Below are positions 6,769 through 16,200 of a stretch of 26,901 nt of DNA, one piece after another. The DNA comes from a virus. The first letter of the stretch is position 1. Each line of letters begins with the position of its first letter. The notes under the pieces were generated by a model that was given only the letters and a program-made list of their open reading frames with translations, searched no databases and was not told where the DNA came from. The position numbers and the translations under genes are program-made. The stretch covers positions 1 to 26,901 of the IMG/VR virus record IMGVR_UViG_3300033182_000952. One strand, written 5' to 3'.

Positions 6769-6854
6769 TATTTTCTCCTTTTTAATTTACGGCCTTCCAA
6801 AATACGTTTAGCATTACGGCCTGACACGCTACCTGGACTTCTTCTTTTCGAAAT
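6768..6854 (-). CDS. 28-residue basic peptide with apparent ATT start
   Basis: An 87-base frame (28 codons plus TAA) fills the gap between the two neighbours. There is no ATG, GTG or TTG at its head, but a perfect AAGGAG (6867-6862) sits 7 bases before an ATT at 6854-6852. The frame opens 1 base after the upstream stop and ends with a TAATG overlap on the next start. The peptide is 12/28 Lys or Arg and contains SPGSVSGRNAKRILEGRK, which looks like real coding rather than noise. AUU starts are known in bacteria (infC, pcnB). It may be an RNA- or DNA-binding peptide; that is inference. Confidence 0.55.
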   Translation of the reverse strand: MSKRRSPGSVSGRNAKRILEGRKLKRRK

Positions 6855-6855
6855 T

Positions 6856-7365
6856 TTAAATCTCCTTGAAAAATTCTTCAATTGGTATACTGTATTTAAT
6901 CGGGTTTATCTTGTGTACGCCTAGTAAATGGAGAACATAACTGGCTACACTGGATCCACGTCCTACACCCCAAACTATGTTATTTTTTCTAAGTGTGTCT
7001 ACTATATATTTCATTTGACGGAGTAACTGAATCAAATTTCTATTTTGAAATTCTTTCAGTTCTTGCTCCATACGCTGATATTCCGGAGTTTCTATTACAC
7101 GTAAATCCGTAATTTCAAAACCAGTTTCATCGCAAACACGACTTTTTAGAAAATTAATAATATCATACTTTTGATATTCTTCTGGCATATACCAGTTTGT
7201 ATGATCGATACTTTGTGGAGGAATTGGATAATTTAGATGCTCTTCTTCTATTCTTTTTAAGTAATCATCTAGATTTTCTGAACATAAACAATTGTCTAGG
7301 ATATCAGGTCCAAACCGAACCACTCCATTGATTAACTGTTCTATATTATTTGTTTTAGTCCACAT
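6856..7365 (-). CDS. short protein resembling part of DNA polymerase III alpha (DnaE)
   Basis: This encodes 169 residues. The C-terminal part, PEYQRMEQELKE (about 94-105) followed by IVWGVGRGSSVASYVL (130-145) and then HKINPIKYSIP, resembles the start of the C-family polymerase palm, where bacterial DnaE has a GPGRGS motif and then a (D)P-x-xY segment. The protein ends about where DnaE would go on to its catalytic PDFDID aspartates, which are absent, so it should not be a polymerase. It could be a regulatory or decoy fragment, or a stand-alone domain binding nucleotides or DNA. The ATG overlaps the upstream gene by 11 bases. The family match is read by eye. Confidence 0.75.
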   Translation of the reverse strand: MWTKTNNIEQLINGVVRFGPDILDNCLCSENLDDYLKRIEEEHLNYPIPPQSIDHTNWYMPEEYQKYDIINFLKSRVCDETGFEITDLRVIETPEYQRMEQELKEFQNRNLIQLLRQMKYIVDTLRKNNIVWGVGRGSSVASYVLHLLGVHKINPIKYSIPIEEFFKEI

Positions 7366-7588
7366 TAATTAAATTATCCAAGTCTTGATCTTGATGTTTT
7401 ATTTTGGAAGAAAGATATCTTCTTTGTAATTCATCTTTGTATATTGTAACAAAAGTAGACAATTGTGTCAACAAGTCTTGGTTATTTAATCTTTGTGCAG
7501 CAAAAAATTTTTTGGTCAATTCAGAAATCTTTGCTTCGATCTCCGAATCTTTTAGTTCTGATAAATCTTCAGCGAACGGGTGGAACAT
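7355..7588 (-). CDS. small conserved-type T4-like phage protein
   Basis: This encodes 77 residues beginning MFHPFAEDLSELKDSE, with a helical middle (about 15-55) and the tail QDQDLDNLINVD. The ATG at 7588 overlaps the TAA of the fibre gene upstream (TAATG), so I prefer it over an in-frame start 18 codons earlier that would overlap the neighbour by 55 bases. It looks like a family shared by marine T4-like phages and usually found beside structural genes, but the function is unknown to me. Confidence 0.75.
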   Translation of the reverse strand: MFHPFAEDLSELKDSEIEAKISELTKKFFAAQRLNNQDLLTQLSTFVTIYKDELQRRYLSSKIKHQDQDLDNLINVD

Positions 7589-8172
7589 TATGAATATTGT
7601 CCAAGGTATCTCATAAAGATTACATCGGCACTGTGTCTCCAAACTTCGACAAATACAGGATCATTTATAGATTCGACTGTTAAAGCACCTGGAAAACTAG
7701 GATCTTTTTTAATAACAGTTCCGCCTGAGGTAATAAAGGTAATTACTCTAGCAGTTCCGTCTCCGTGAAGTTCTAAAGTTACTTTACCCATTCCGATTGG
7801 TGTAGTTTCATCTGGGTATGCAGCAACGTCACCTGGAAAATTTAAGAAATCCATGTTAATATTATTTCCAACATAGAAAATTTGATAATTTCCATTTTGG
7901 AAATCGACGGTAGTATCTACAGTCACGCTACCATAATCAAATTTTTGTGTTCTGTTATATTGGAACAGAGCATTTTGGATAATTTTTAAATTGAAATCAT
8001 TGTCTTCATCTGTTTTTGCAGTGTTATCTTGAAGATCTGTAATTTCATCTTTTGCTTCTCTGAGGCTATTTTTAATAGTATCAAAGTTATCTCTAAAAGT
8101 CTGCGTGTCATTGTCCTGACCTGCTACAGGAAAGTTTTCGTTAATTCCTAAATAATTTATATTGCTACTCAC
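7588..8172 (-). CDS. virion/tail-fibre-associated protein
   Basis: This encodes 194 residues. The N-terminal region GQDNDTQTFRDNF (18-30) followed by a short helix is a degenerate version of the module shared by the four fibre proteins upstream. The rest looks beta-rich (FDYGSVTVDTTVDF, then GKVTLELHGDGTARVITF), as in fibre or baseplate-attached proteins. It starts at GTG, overlapping the stop of the 821-residue gene (GTGA), with GGAG about 10 bases upstream. It is the last fibre-type gene of the block before the small replication genes. Confidence 0.75.
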   Translation of the reverse strand: MSSNINYLGINENFPVAGQDNDTQTFRDNFDTIKNSLREAKDEITDLQDNTAKTDEDNDFNLKIIQNALFQYNRTQKFDYGSVTVDTTVDFQNGNYQIFYVGNNINMDFLNFPGDVAAYPDETTPIGMGKVTLELHGDGTARVITFITSGGTVIKKDPSFPGALTVESINDPVFVEVWRHSADVIFMRYLGQYS

Positions 8173-10634
8173 GGTAATTTTTCTCCACGTTGCGGGAATG
8201 CAAGGTATTTATCCTCAATTTGCCCGTTCAAAATATCTATTATATATCTATCAACTTCGAAATTGATATTTTTAAAATCGAAATTGCTTGCTTTAATTCT
8301 AGCAATCACATCTAAACCAGTTCCAGGCTTTGCATAGCACAACACTAATGCTTTTGTATATCCTGGCTCGACAAAATTGTCATCTTGGATGCTGCGCATC
8401 CATAACGGCAAAAACTCTCTATCTCTTTCACCTATATCCCTGATCCTGCGTCTCATATTTTTTACAGAATTTGGAAAAATTCTTTGATGATCGCTATCGC
8501 TAACTAGTGGTATATCACTATCGATCTTGATAGCATCGTAACTTACTAGAACTTTACTGTTAATATAATCTGGAAGTTCTACAGTTTGGCTAATGCTCTT
8601 TCCTTCTTTTTCATATTGATCGATTATATCAACGTAAATTGCTTCATAGATTGTTTCTTGAGTTTCTGGATCTTTTGCCTTTGCTAATTTTACATCGCCA
8701 AACATTAGTCGTTTTCTATAGTGATTGCGACTCATTGCTTGGACATATTTAACTGCCTCAACACTTTCAATGCCAGCAAATAATAAAACTTTTAGTTCGG
8801 TTTGAACCCCAAAGTTATTATCACCGTATCTGTAAATGTCTGAAGGTTTGAAAATAGTAGCATTTGTAATAAAATCAAACCATTCCAAACGTTTTGCTTT
8901 GGGTTGTAACGCTCGAGCATACAAGTTAGCAAAGGTTGTAGTAGTAGATGCTTCCACATCAATGTAAAATACTCTATCTGCTTCTGCAACATTGGCATAA
9001 TCAGAAGCTCGAATAGTAAAGACAAATCTTCTATCGAAACTAGTTTGGTCCCCATCAAACGTTGTCGTAAATGTTCTAGACCCTGTAGAATCTTCTTCAC
9101 TAGAATCTTTGTCAAAGAAACGTGTTAAGCCGTCGCCCTGATCATCGGCAAATTGTTTAACTTTGCCTTGTATATCTCCCGAAGGAAGAAATGATAAACC
9201 AGGCGGAAGTCTTCCACTGATAAAATCATACGAAATTCTCCCACCGTAGATTAATGCTTCTGCTCTTATAGATATTTTACTAGGCTGGTTAGGTTTAATT
9301 ATTCCAAGATTACTATCGGTGATCCACGAGATAGCACTTTCAATTTCCCCAATAAGATCTATTGTAAATGTTCTTTCAGATGTAGCAACACCTAATTTCC
9401 AATACTTTCCATCTTGAGGAATTTGATTTCTATGAGCTTCGATACATATATAAATTAACCCGTCATATCTTACTGCTTCATTTACGGAATAATCTATAGT
9501 AGAACTCCAATCTCCTACTAATACGTAATTTAAACTTTCTAATGATGTAGGAAAGTTCACAGCCATCATAGTGAACTGATATGTTTTGGTAACTGCTGCT
9601 TGATAAGGAACTCTTCCAGCAATTTCTCCAGTAATAGTATCTAGTTCCATGCCAGGAGGAAGTTCACTAACACTTCCGTCTGGGTTTTCGTCTAATAAGA
9701 AATATCCAATAGTTCCTGCTAGACTAGGCGGATCGTAAACATCCAAATAAACTGTTACGTAATTGTTTGCACGCCATCTTCCTAAATATGGGTCAGTAAT
9801 CCAAAAAGGAACTCTGTCCCCGCTTGCATCTGCTTGGAATAAATTTGTATCAACTTGTAATAGACTGTTATCTGATTTTAAGAAATCTTCTGTAACAACA
9901 TAAATTCTAAAACTTCTACCTATAGCATTTAAACCATCTGTAACTGCAAGACTAAAATTATAAATTCTACTTAAACGCTTGGGTGTTCTGCTTGGTTCGC
10001 TATAGTCATATGTTTGGTTATCGTAAAAATATGTATCGAAACCGTTGCTTCTTGCTTCCGCTATATCGAAAGTTGTTGTATCAAATGCTTGTGTGTCGTA
10101 AGCACCGGTTGGAGTAGGAGAAAAATCATTATAAAATACAGGATCTGTAAAACCTGAAATTAATCCTGAACGAGAAAGCGTCAGACCTGGAGGAAGTTCT
10201 CCTGAATTTGGTATTAAATAATATTCTAATGTTTCTCCAGCAATAACATCCGGATCATATGCTTCTAATTGAAGATTTACATATGTATTATCTAATACAA
10301 AATATGCTGCACCGTTACCGACATTTAAAAATCCTTCTTCAGTAACCCATTCAGGAATATCAGATCCTTGAACTGCTAGTTTAAATGTTCGATCTTTCTT
10401 ATCTGATCCGTCGTCTGCTCTGATAACAAAGCGACTTTCGGTATATCTTGTAACTTCTGTAGGACTCCCTATGATAGAATTGTTAGATAATCTTAATCCT
10501 CTTGGTAAGTTTCCGGCGATAAGAGAATAAACGATATCTCCTGCATCAGATGTTGCTAAAACAGGAATGTTTATAATTTCTCTTTCTGTCAAAACTCCTA
10601 GCTCACCCGGCGGAGTTGTCCAAGATATAGCCAT
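8169..10634 (-). CDS. large tail/fibre protein with Ig-like LPPG repeats and CBM5/12-like segment
   Basis: This encodes 821 residues. Four copies of a putative Ig-like (He_PIG) repeat are visible through a Y-(F/Y)-L/I...LP-(P/R)-G-(L/M) core followed by G-x-I-x-G: cores at 43-46, 147-150, 325-328 and 476-479. Between the third and fourth, residues about 374-413 (GDWSSTIDYSVNEAVRYDG, then IYICIEAH and YWKL) match the Trp/Tyr pattern of family 5/12 carbohydrate-binding modules. The C-terminal 250 residues are a separate globular part. There is no signal peptide, as expected for a virion protein. It probably binds surface polysaccharide during adsorption. AGGGAT precedes the ATG by 9 bases. Confidence 0.82.
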   Translation of the reverse strand: MAISWTTPPGELGVLTEREIINIPVLATSDAGDIVYSLIAGNLPRGLRLSNNSIIGSPTEVTRYTESRFVIRADDGSDKKDRTFKLAVQGSDIPEWVTEEGFLNVGNGAAYFVLDNTYVNLQLEAYDPDVIAGETLEYYLIPNSGELPPGLTLSRSGLISGFTDPVFYNDFSPTPTGAYDTQAFDTTTFDIAEARSNGFDTYFYDNQTYDYSEPSRTPKRLSRIYNFSLAVTDGLNAIGRSFRIYVVTEDFLKSDNSLLQVDTNLFQADASGDRVPFWITDPYLGRWRANNYVTVYLDVYDPPSLAGTIGYFLLDENPDGSVSELPPGMELDTITGEIAGRVPYQAAVTKTYQFTMMAVNFPTSLESLNYVLVGDWSSTIDYSVNEAVRYDGLIYICIEAHRNQIPQDGKYWKLGVATSERTFTIDLIGEIESAISWITDSNLGIIKPNQPSKISIRAEALIYGGRISYDFISGRLPPGLSFLPSGDIQGKVKQFADDQGDGLTRFFDKDSSEEDSTGSRTFTTTFDGDQTSFDRRFVFTIRASDYANVAEADRVFYIDVEASTTTTFANLYARALQPKAKRLEWFDFITNATIFKPSDIYRYGDNNFGVQTELKVLLFAGIESVEAVKYVQAMSRNHYRKRLMFGDVKLAKAKDPETQETIYEAIYVDIIDQYEKEGKSISQTVELPDYINSKVLVSYDAIKIDSDIPLVSDSDHQRIFPNSVKNMRRRIRDIGERDREFLPLWMRSIQDDNFVEPGYTKALVLCYAKPGTGLDVIARIKASNFDFKNINFEVDRYIIDILNGQIEDKYLAFPQRGEKLP

Positions 10635-10646
10635 TTATTTGATCCC

Positions 10647-11228
10647 TTACGCTGTCAAACTTCCACCATCAACATTTAAACTACTTAGATAAGATAAAGT
10701 TCCAAAGTCAATATTTGCCGACTGTAACGCCAGCTGAATTGCATTATCATAGTTACTGCTAATAGGCCCAAAGTCATAAGTTAAAAGATATTCTGTAACA
10801 GGAACAACTGTTTTAAATTGAATTGTGCTTCCGGATGCTGTAACTTCGATATCTTTTACTTTTGTTTCTGAACCTGGTGCAGCAATTCCTTCAAACGTTA
10901 AATTTTTATATACTGTTGCTTGTACGAACCCCGAATCTGTATCGATTCTTTCAAAAGCATCCGGCGCTGTTGAATTAACAACAATACTATTTTCTTGTTC
11001 ATCTAGTAACATCTTGTTACCACTGACAAGTTTTTTGAATTCTAAATTGTAATCTGTTTTTTGTTTAAAGATTCCAACGCCAGTGCTACCGACATTACTT
11101 GCGGTAATTGAAAGTTCGTCGTTTAGGTCAGCAAAGTTAGCATTGACTTTCTGAAAGGCGGTGCGTAAATCGTCACCTAGTCCGTCGTTTACTAAATTAC
11201 CTATGTTAATTGCTTGTAAGTCTGCCAT
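10647..11228 (-). CDS. tail-fibre-type protein with shared N-terminal module
   Basis: This encodes 193 residues. The N-terminus AINIGNLVNDGLGDDLRTAF followed by QKVNANFADL is the module shared with its neighbours. The remainder is beta-rich with a repeated aliphatic/polar pattern and ends in a Leu/Ser-rich tail. AGGAAG lies 6 bases before the ATG. It probably attaches through the N-terminal module to a common virion site. No enzyme motif. Confidence 0.78.
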   Translation of the reverse strand: MADLQAINIGNLVNDGLGDDLRTAFQKVNANFADLNDELSITASNVGSTGVGIFKQKTDYNLEFKKLVSGNKMLLDEQENSIVVNSTAPDAFERIDTDSGFVQATVYKNLTFEGIAAPGSETKVKDIEVTASGSTIQFKTVVPVTEYLLTYDFGPISSNYDNAIQLALQSANIDFGTLSYLSSLNVDGGSLTA

Positions 11229-11239
11229 TTTGCTCTTCC

Positions 11240-11599
11240 TTATCTATAGTAAGGCAGGTAACTAATCTGCCCGTCAATAGTTATTTCTATCCATCCTTCG
11301 ATGTTATTTTGATCTACGGGTAAACTACTGTCGCCGTGTTTCGTTAAAGTTAATTCCCCATCAACTGAAAGGGTTCCTGTAATTTTCACTGCTTGATCTA
11401 TAGTAATAGAACTAGAATCATTTGTTGTTAATGTACTCCCATTAAATTCAAATGCTCCAATATCGCTGGTTGTTAATGATGAGCTTACTGAAGTATATAA
11501 TTCTGTAAAGTTTTCATTAATCTTGTTAAAGGCTGTGCGAAGACTATCGCCTGTTTTGTCGTTTGCGCTAGTGCCTATATTTACTGTTTGCTTGCTCAT
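11240..11599 (-). CDS. short tail-fibre-type protein with shared N-terminal module
   Basis: This encodes 119 residues. It opens with VNIGTSANDKTGDSLRTAF and NKINENFTELY, the clearest copy of the shared module. After it comes a short beta-rich stretch (TLTTNDSSSITIDQAV, then KITGTLSVDGELTLTK) and a C-terminal WIEITIDGQISYLPYYR. It is little more than the attachment module plus a cap, which suggests a short fibre or an adaptor. AAGGGG lies 8 bases before the ATG. Confidence 0.78.
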   Translation of the reverse strand: MSKQTVNIGTSANDKTGDSLRTAFNKINENFTELYTSVSSSLTTSDIGAFEFNGSTLTTNDSSSITIDQAVKITGTLSVDGELTLTKHGDSSLPVDQNNIEGWIEITIDGQISYLPYYR

Positions 11600-11612
11600 C
11601 TATCTTCGCCCC

Positions 11613-13220
11613 TTATAACGCTGCTATCGCTGCTTTAAACGCTGTAAAGTCTGCACTTGTCGATGCAATGACTTGTAAATCCGCAATGCTAATATAACCA
11701 TTTATTTTGCCATTAACATTTAGATCTTGTTGTACAGTTAAATCGTTTTCAACAGTAACATCTGTATTAAAATTAACTGCTGGAACAATAGTTATTGCAC
11801 TAGAATCGACTGTATCTATTAGCGCAGTAAACAAACTTGTTGTTGTTACGCTAGAGTTATCAACTTCCCCGACAATTTTACCGCTTACTCCGTCGACCAA
11901 TGCTGTTGAATCGTCTCCGTAAACAGAACCATTTAAATCACCTTTAAAGAAAGCACCATCTATTGCTTCAAATGCACCTGCTGTAGTAAATTTTACATAT
12001 GGGTTACCGCTACTTGCATACGGACCAGTATTAAAGAAATAGGTCTCTGATTGCATATTAAGGTAAGTGTCGCTACCGTAAGGATTAATAAGGATAGTGT
12101 TACCAGTTTCGCTTACATCGCCTGTTTTAATTTGCAACGGACCTGCATCTGGACCATCAACAAGACTTACTTTTACTGATATGCCTTCAAAACTAGTAGC
12201 GTATAATTTGTTGTCAATCGAATCGACCATTAATGAACTATCTTGTGCAAACACACTACCATAAATATCGATGTCTTGGTTGACTTCTATTTTTAATGTA
12301 TCTGTTGCTGGTGTAGTTGTTAATGTAATACCGTAACCTTCTTCTAGAGTCAGCAAGTCCGATGTACTATCAGCAATAATAGAATCTGTAACAATATTTG
12401 TTCCACTAACGTAGAATGTTCTAAATGCTACCTGTGCAGGAGCAGAGTTAGTTACTGTTACAATACCAGTAGCATTGTCTCTCGAAATTGTTATACCAAA
12501 TCCAGCATCTACATCAATTACACCAGTGTTAGTTAATGTAATATTACCTGTTGCAGATGTAGTAGATAAACCACTTCCTTCAGGCAATCCGGTAGGAAGT
12601 GTGCTACCGTTAGATATTGATAAAACACCAGTGTTAGTTATGGTAATATTACCTGTTGCAGAACTTACACTAATACCTGCACCTGCAATGTTACTTAATA
12701 CACCGGTGTTTTCAAAAGTAATACTGTCTGCATCGGATCCTGCAATAAATTGCATACCGTTACCACTATAAAAAGATAGTGTATCATTGGTATGGTCTGC
12801 TTCTACAGTATCACCATCGTCTAGGTTAATATATCTAAAATATCTCTTTTCAGGATCAAAAATTAAATCACCATCAACTGTTGAATTTGCAGGAAGGTCA
12901 ATTGTTCCACTTATTCCTTTTATTTGAGCAGTTCCTAACCACACACCGTTATCTTCATAACCAGCAATTGAGTCGTTCCACTCTCCGACGTGAAGTTTAT
13001 CCCAACGATGTGTACTACTTCCTAAAGAATAAGATTCTGTTATTCCTGGACTAACATCACTGAATAACCTTTCAAAGTTTACAACCTCAGTACTTCCATC
13101 GGCTTGTATAGTTGCATAAATTTCATTAAAGTTTTGATTAATGCTTCTAAATGCTTTTTCTATGTTGCTCCAGAGCAACGGTGCTGTTCCCGGATTAATT
13201 TCTTTTGGTGCGCCTGACAT
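11613..13220 (-). CDS. tail-fibre protein with ATGNI-type repeats
   Basis: This encodes 535 residues. The N-terminal module is present in variant form (NPGTAPLLWSNIEKAF, then SINQNFNEIY). Residues about 150-260 carry a tandem repeat around SATGNITITNTGV, recurring as TSATGNITLTNTGV and NATGIVTVTNS, typical of beta-structured fibre shafts. The C-terminal half includes DVTVENDLTVQQDLNVNGKI, a motif common before fibre tips. The ATG overlaps the stop of the giant fibre gene (TAATG at 13222-13218), with GGAG just upstream. Confidence 0.82.
   Translation of the reverse strand: MSGAPKEINPGTAPLLWSNIEKAFRSINQNFNEIYATIQADGSTEVVNFERLFSDVSPGITESYSLGSSTHRWDKLHVGEWNDSIAGYEDNGVWLGTAQIKGISGTIDLPANSTVDGDLIFDPEKRYFRYINLDDGDTVEADHTNDTLSFYSGNGMQFIAGSDADSITFENTGVLSNIAGAGISVSSATGNITITNTGVLSISNGSTLPTGLPEGSGLSTTSATGNITLTNTGVIDVDAGFGITISRDNATGIVTVTNSAPAQVAFRTFYVSGTNIVTDSIIADSTSDLLTLEEGYGITLTTTPATDTLKIEVNQDIDIYGSVFAQDSSLMVDSIDNKLYATSFEGISVKVSLVDGPDAGPLQIKTGDVSETGNTILINPYGSDTYLNMQSETYFFNTGPYASSGNPYVKFTTAGAFEAIDGAFFKGDLNGSVYGDDSTALVDGVSGKIVGEVDNSSVTTTSLFTALIDTVDSSAITIVPAVNFNTDVTVENDLTVQQDLNVNGKINGYISIADLQVIASTSADFTAFKAAIAAL
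12520..12662 (-). repeat. direct DNA repeat within the 535-residue fibre gene
   Basis: Copies at 12520-12557 and 12625-12662 differ at only 2 of 38 positions, with a 105-base (35-codon) period. A third, diverged copy begins near 12700. It encodes the ATGNITxTNTGV fibre repeat. The near-identity at DNA level suggests recent duplication or recombination. Confidence 0.75.
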
Positions 13221-16200
13221 TAATTTCTCCCTACTGCAACTTCAATTGTACCAATTTCTGTGCTTGAATTATAATTTTCCAAAGCCTTACCTATAATCAT
13301 ACCTGGTTTAGGATCGTTATTAACAATTGCTACACCCTCTATATCTGATGTAACAAGTATGTCTCCCTTTTCAACCTTTCCAATTACCTTAACTGGTACA
13401 CGTCCTTGTAGTGCTACTAAGTTCTTTGCACCAGGACACCCTTCATACATTGCAAATGCCGCCGTGTTAGAAACAACACCAGCAACCTTTCTATCATTTG
13501 CTGTTGATGAAATAGTAACTTCCTTGTCACCACCGAATACTAAAACTGTTCCAACTTCATATTCCTTGTCACCCTCATAGTATTCTGCCAAGTCCGCAGA
13601 GTAAGTTGCCTGCAGTCTTGACTCGTTCGGTGAAGTACCTGTTAGCGTCCAACGTCCTGTGATAGTACCTGCGGTAGTGTTACCACCTGTGGTAATAGCA
13701 GTAGTTGTTATTGTTGAACACGAAATAGGTGCCGGATTCAGTCCATTCTCTGTTCTAAATTCGTGAGCATCGTTGTCGTACAAGTTTTTCTTTTCGCCAG
13801 CAGCAGAACCGTTCTGTAAAAGTATACCACCATTGCCATCATAATTAGAAAATCTAAAATAATTACCTGAAGCTAACGGTCCTGAACTAATACACTGTTC
13901 TGCATCAACGTATAATGATACAACATCAACGTTTCTACCGCCAAAGTCACCGTTGCTATCTCTTTGTATAAGTTTACTTGCTGAAACGCCTACAGAACTA
14001 CCTGCGGCAGCATCGATTACTTCGTAATCTGTATCAGCAGAGTATGCACTTGCATTCTTTCTTCTTAAGAAACCGGTTAAACTAAACTGAGATTTCTTAA
14101 CAGCGCCACCGTCATTAACAACAGTGCTAAAAGGAACCTCTGTCGCAGTAGCAGTAGTAAGTGCTGCATTACCAATAACTGTTCTGGTTGTAAGTTGTTG
14201 TATAGCCCCAAGTGTAGTGCCGTTAGTTTTTAAAGAAATCCAACCATCTGTTGCTGAAAATTCAGCACTGTTAAAACTTGCAACACCTAAAGTGGCCTGT
14301 TTGGCTTGTTCAGTTCCTGTAGGTGCTGCTGCAACTACGCCTGCTTTGTTCATATTCAACTTACTTTGAACAATAGCATCGTTAGTAAATTCTGTATTAT
14401 CTGCCGGAGCATGAACATCAGAATTTATAATAGTATCTGGGTTAATTTGAGCATCAATAGTGTTTGCGGTTGAATCAATATTAAGACTAATGTCGCCAAC
14501 TACTGCGGCATTTATTGCTTCATTGCCAGCGCCTGTGAATACTAATAAATCGTTTCCTTGTAAGTTGTTAATGTCAAACTCTTGGAAGTTTGCAAAGGTC
14601 ATACTTCTTAAGTTAACAGCATCCGTTGGTCCAGTTGGATCTGCAAGGTTAAAAATCTTGTTACTATCCAAATTCATGTCGGCTTTCATAGCCAATTGAC
14701 CATCAAGCGCCATAAATCCGCCAGACTCTGGTGGTATTAGTTGAGAACTAATAGTTACAGAACCTGTATGAGATAATCCTAAACGTCTATCGATGTACAA
14801 GCGTGTTGCGTTTTCTGTAGGAACAGTGTCAACAGCGTTATCAGTAAAGCCCGAGTCAGTTGAGAATTCGCTAACAGGAACACCACGTTTGAAACCAATA
14901 CCATCCAAGTTACTCAAAGCAATTGCTGCGGAGAATGTTACCTGACCAGTACCTTGGTCAACACGGAAATAAGGACCTACACTAAAGTTACCGTATTGGT
15001 CTGTAGTAACATAGAATACACGTCCAACGTCTCTTTCGTCTGTTTCGGTATCTGCGTTAATAGGATTAACACTTGGACCATAAATTTCTTTTGGATAGTT
15101 TGTATCTGCATACGAACCAGTACCAATTTCAAGTAAGTCGTGAGATGTAACACGAGTTAACGAAATACGAATGGTTAAGTTACCATCTGCACCAATTGTA
15201 CGTGCGGGCACACCTGATCTAATAGTATAAGAAGAACTAAATTCAACTAAACTATCTTCTAATGCTCTGTCAAATGTAACTCTTGCATATGCTGTACTTA
15301 GGTCACTTTCAGACTCGTACGAAGTAATAACATATTCTTCACCCTTCCAAACAAATACAGAGTTTGGAACTCGACTACGTTCGCCAGGAGAAACCGGAAC
15401 AACGGCAACAGATGTATCTCCTGCACGACCAGTTACTAAACCAAAACTATGTACACCGCTTTGTGAACCACTTGTATCAACTTCTACTGCGGTAACGAGT
15501 GTAGGATATTCTGTTGAAACTGTAAATTGTAATGAACCTGCTCCTAAACCATCTGCATCATTATCAAAAACAAAATAATGTTTAGTATTATTAAGTCCAG
15601 TCGGCAATGCGCCTGTGGTTGTAAATCTAATACAATCGCCTACACTCAGTCCGTGTGGCGTAGCAGTAGAAATAACACCCGGAGAAGCTACCGAAATAGA
15701 ACAAGTTGTAACGGTAGAGACATCATATTCTCCAGGCTGGAATATTGTTAAGTCTACGTAGTTATAGTTTTCACGTATAGTTGTTCTTGTCAAACCATAC
15801 ATACTATAAGAATGTTCACCGCTTCCTGCTAATGTAGTTTCTATAGGAGCTCCTGCTTTATATATCGATACTAAGAATTCAGTGTCTGTTAAACCTTCAG
15901 AAAGAACCCAATATGTTAACGCAGTAGAAGCTCCTGTTGGTAATGCTCCTGTAGTAGAAAGAACTAACGTATAATTTGTAATTAAATTATGAGTTACAAC
16001 ACCTTTTATTGACAAACCAGTGCCATTAGTTAGTGTAAATACGGTTCCTCCTGGAATATTAGATACCGAGAACTGATTATATGCTTGTACGTCTATAATA
16101 TAGTACGTAGCACCTGCGGTAAATCCATTCGCTGTAGTTTTTGGTATAAACTTATCACCTACACGCAAATTGTGATTAATGTCAGTAGTACAAACATTTG

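Noticed and set aside
6613-6924. Plus-strand ORF of 103 codons
   Set aside because: It runs antisense across the small 74- and 28-residue genes and the DnaE-like gene; Phe/Ser/Leu-rich composition and no ribosome binding site.
8792-9115. 107-residue minus-strand ORF
   Set aside because: It is a frame-shifted reading of the 821-residue fibre gene with no independent signals.
12520-12720. CRISPR-like repeats
   Set aside because: The repeats are in frame, with a codon-multiple period, and encode a fibre repeat; there are no spacers or cas genes.
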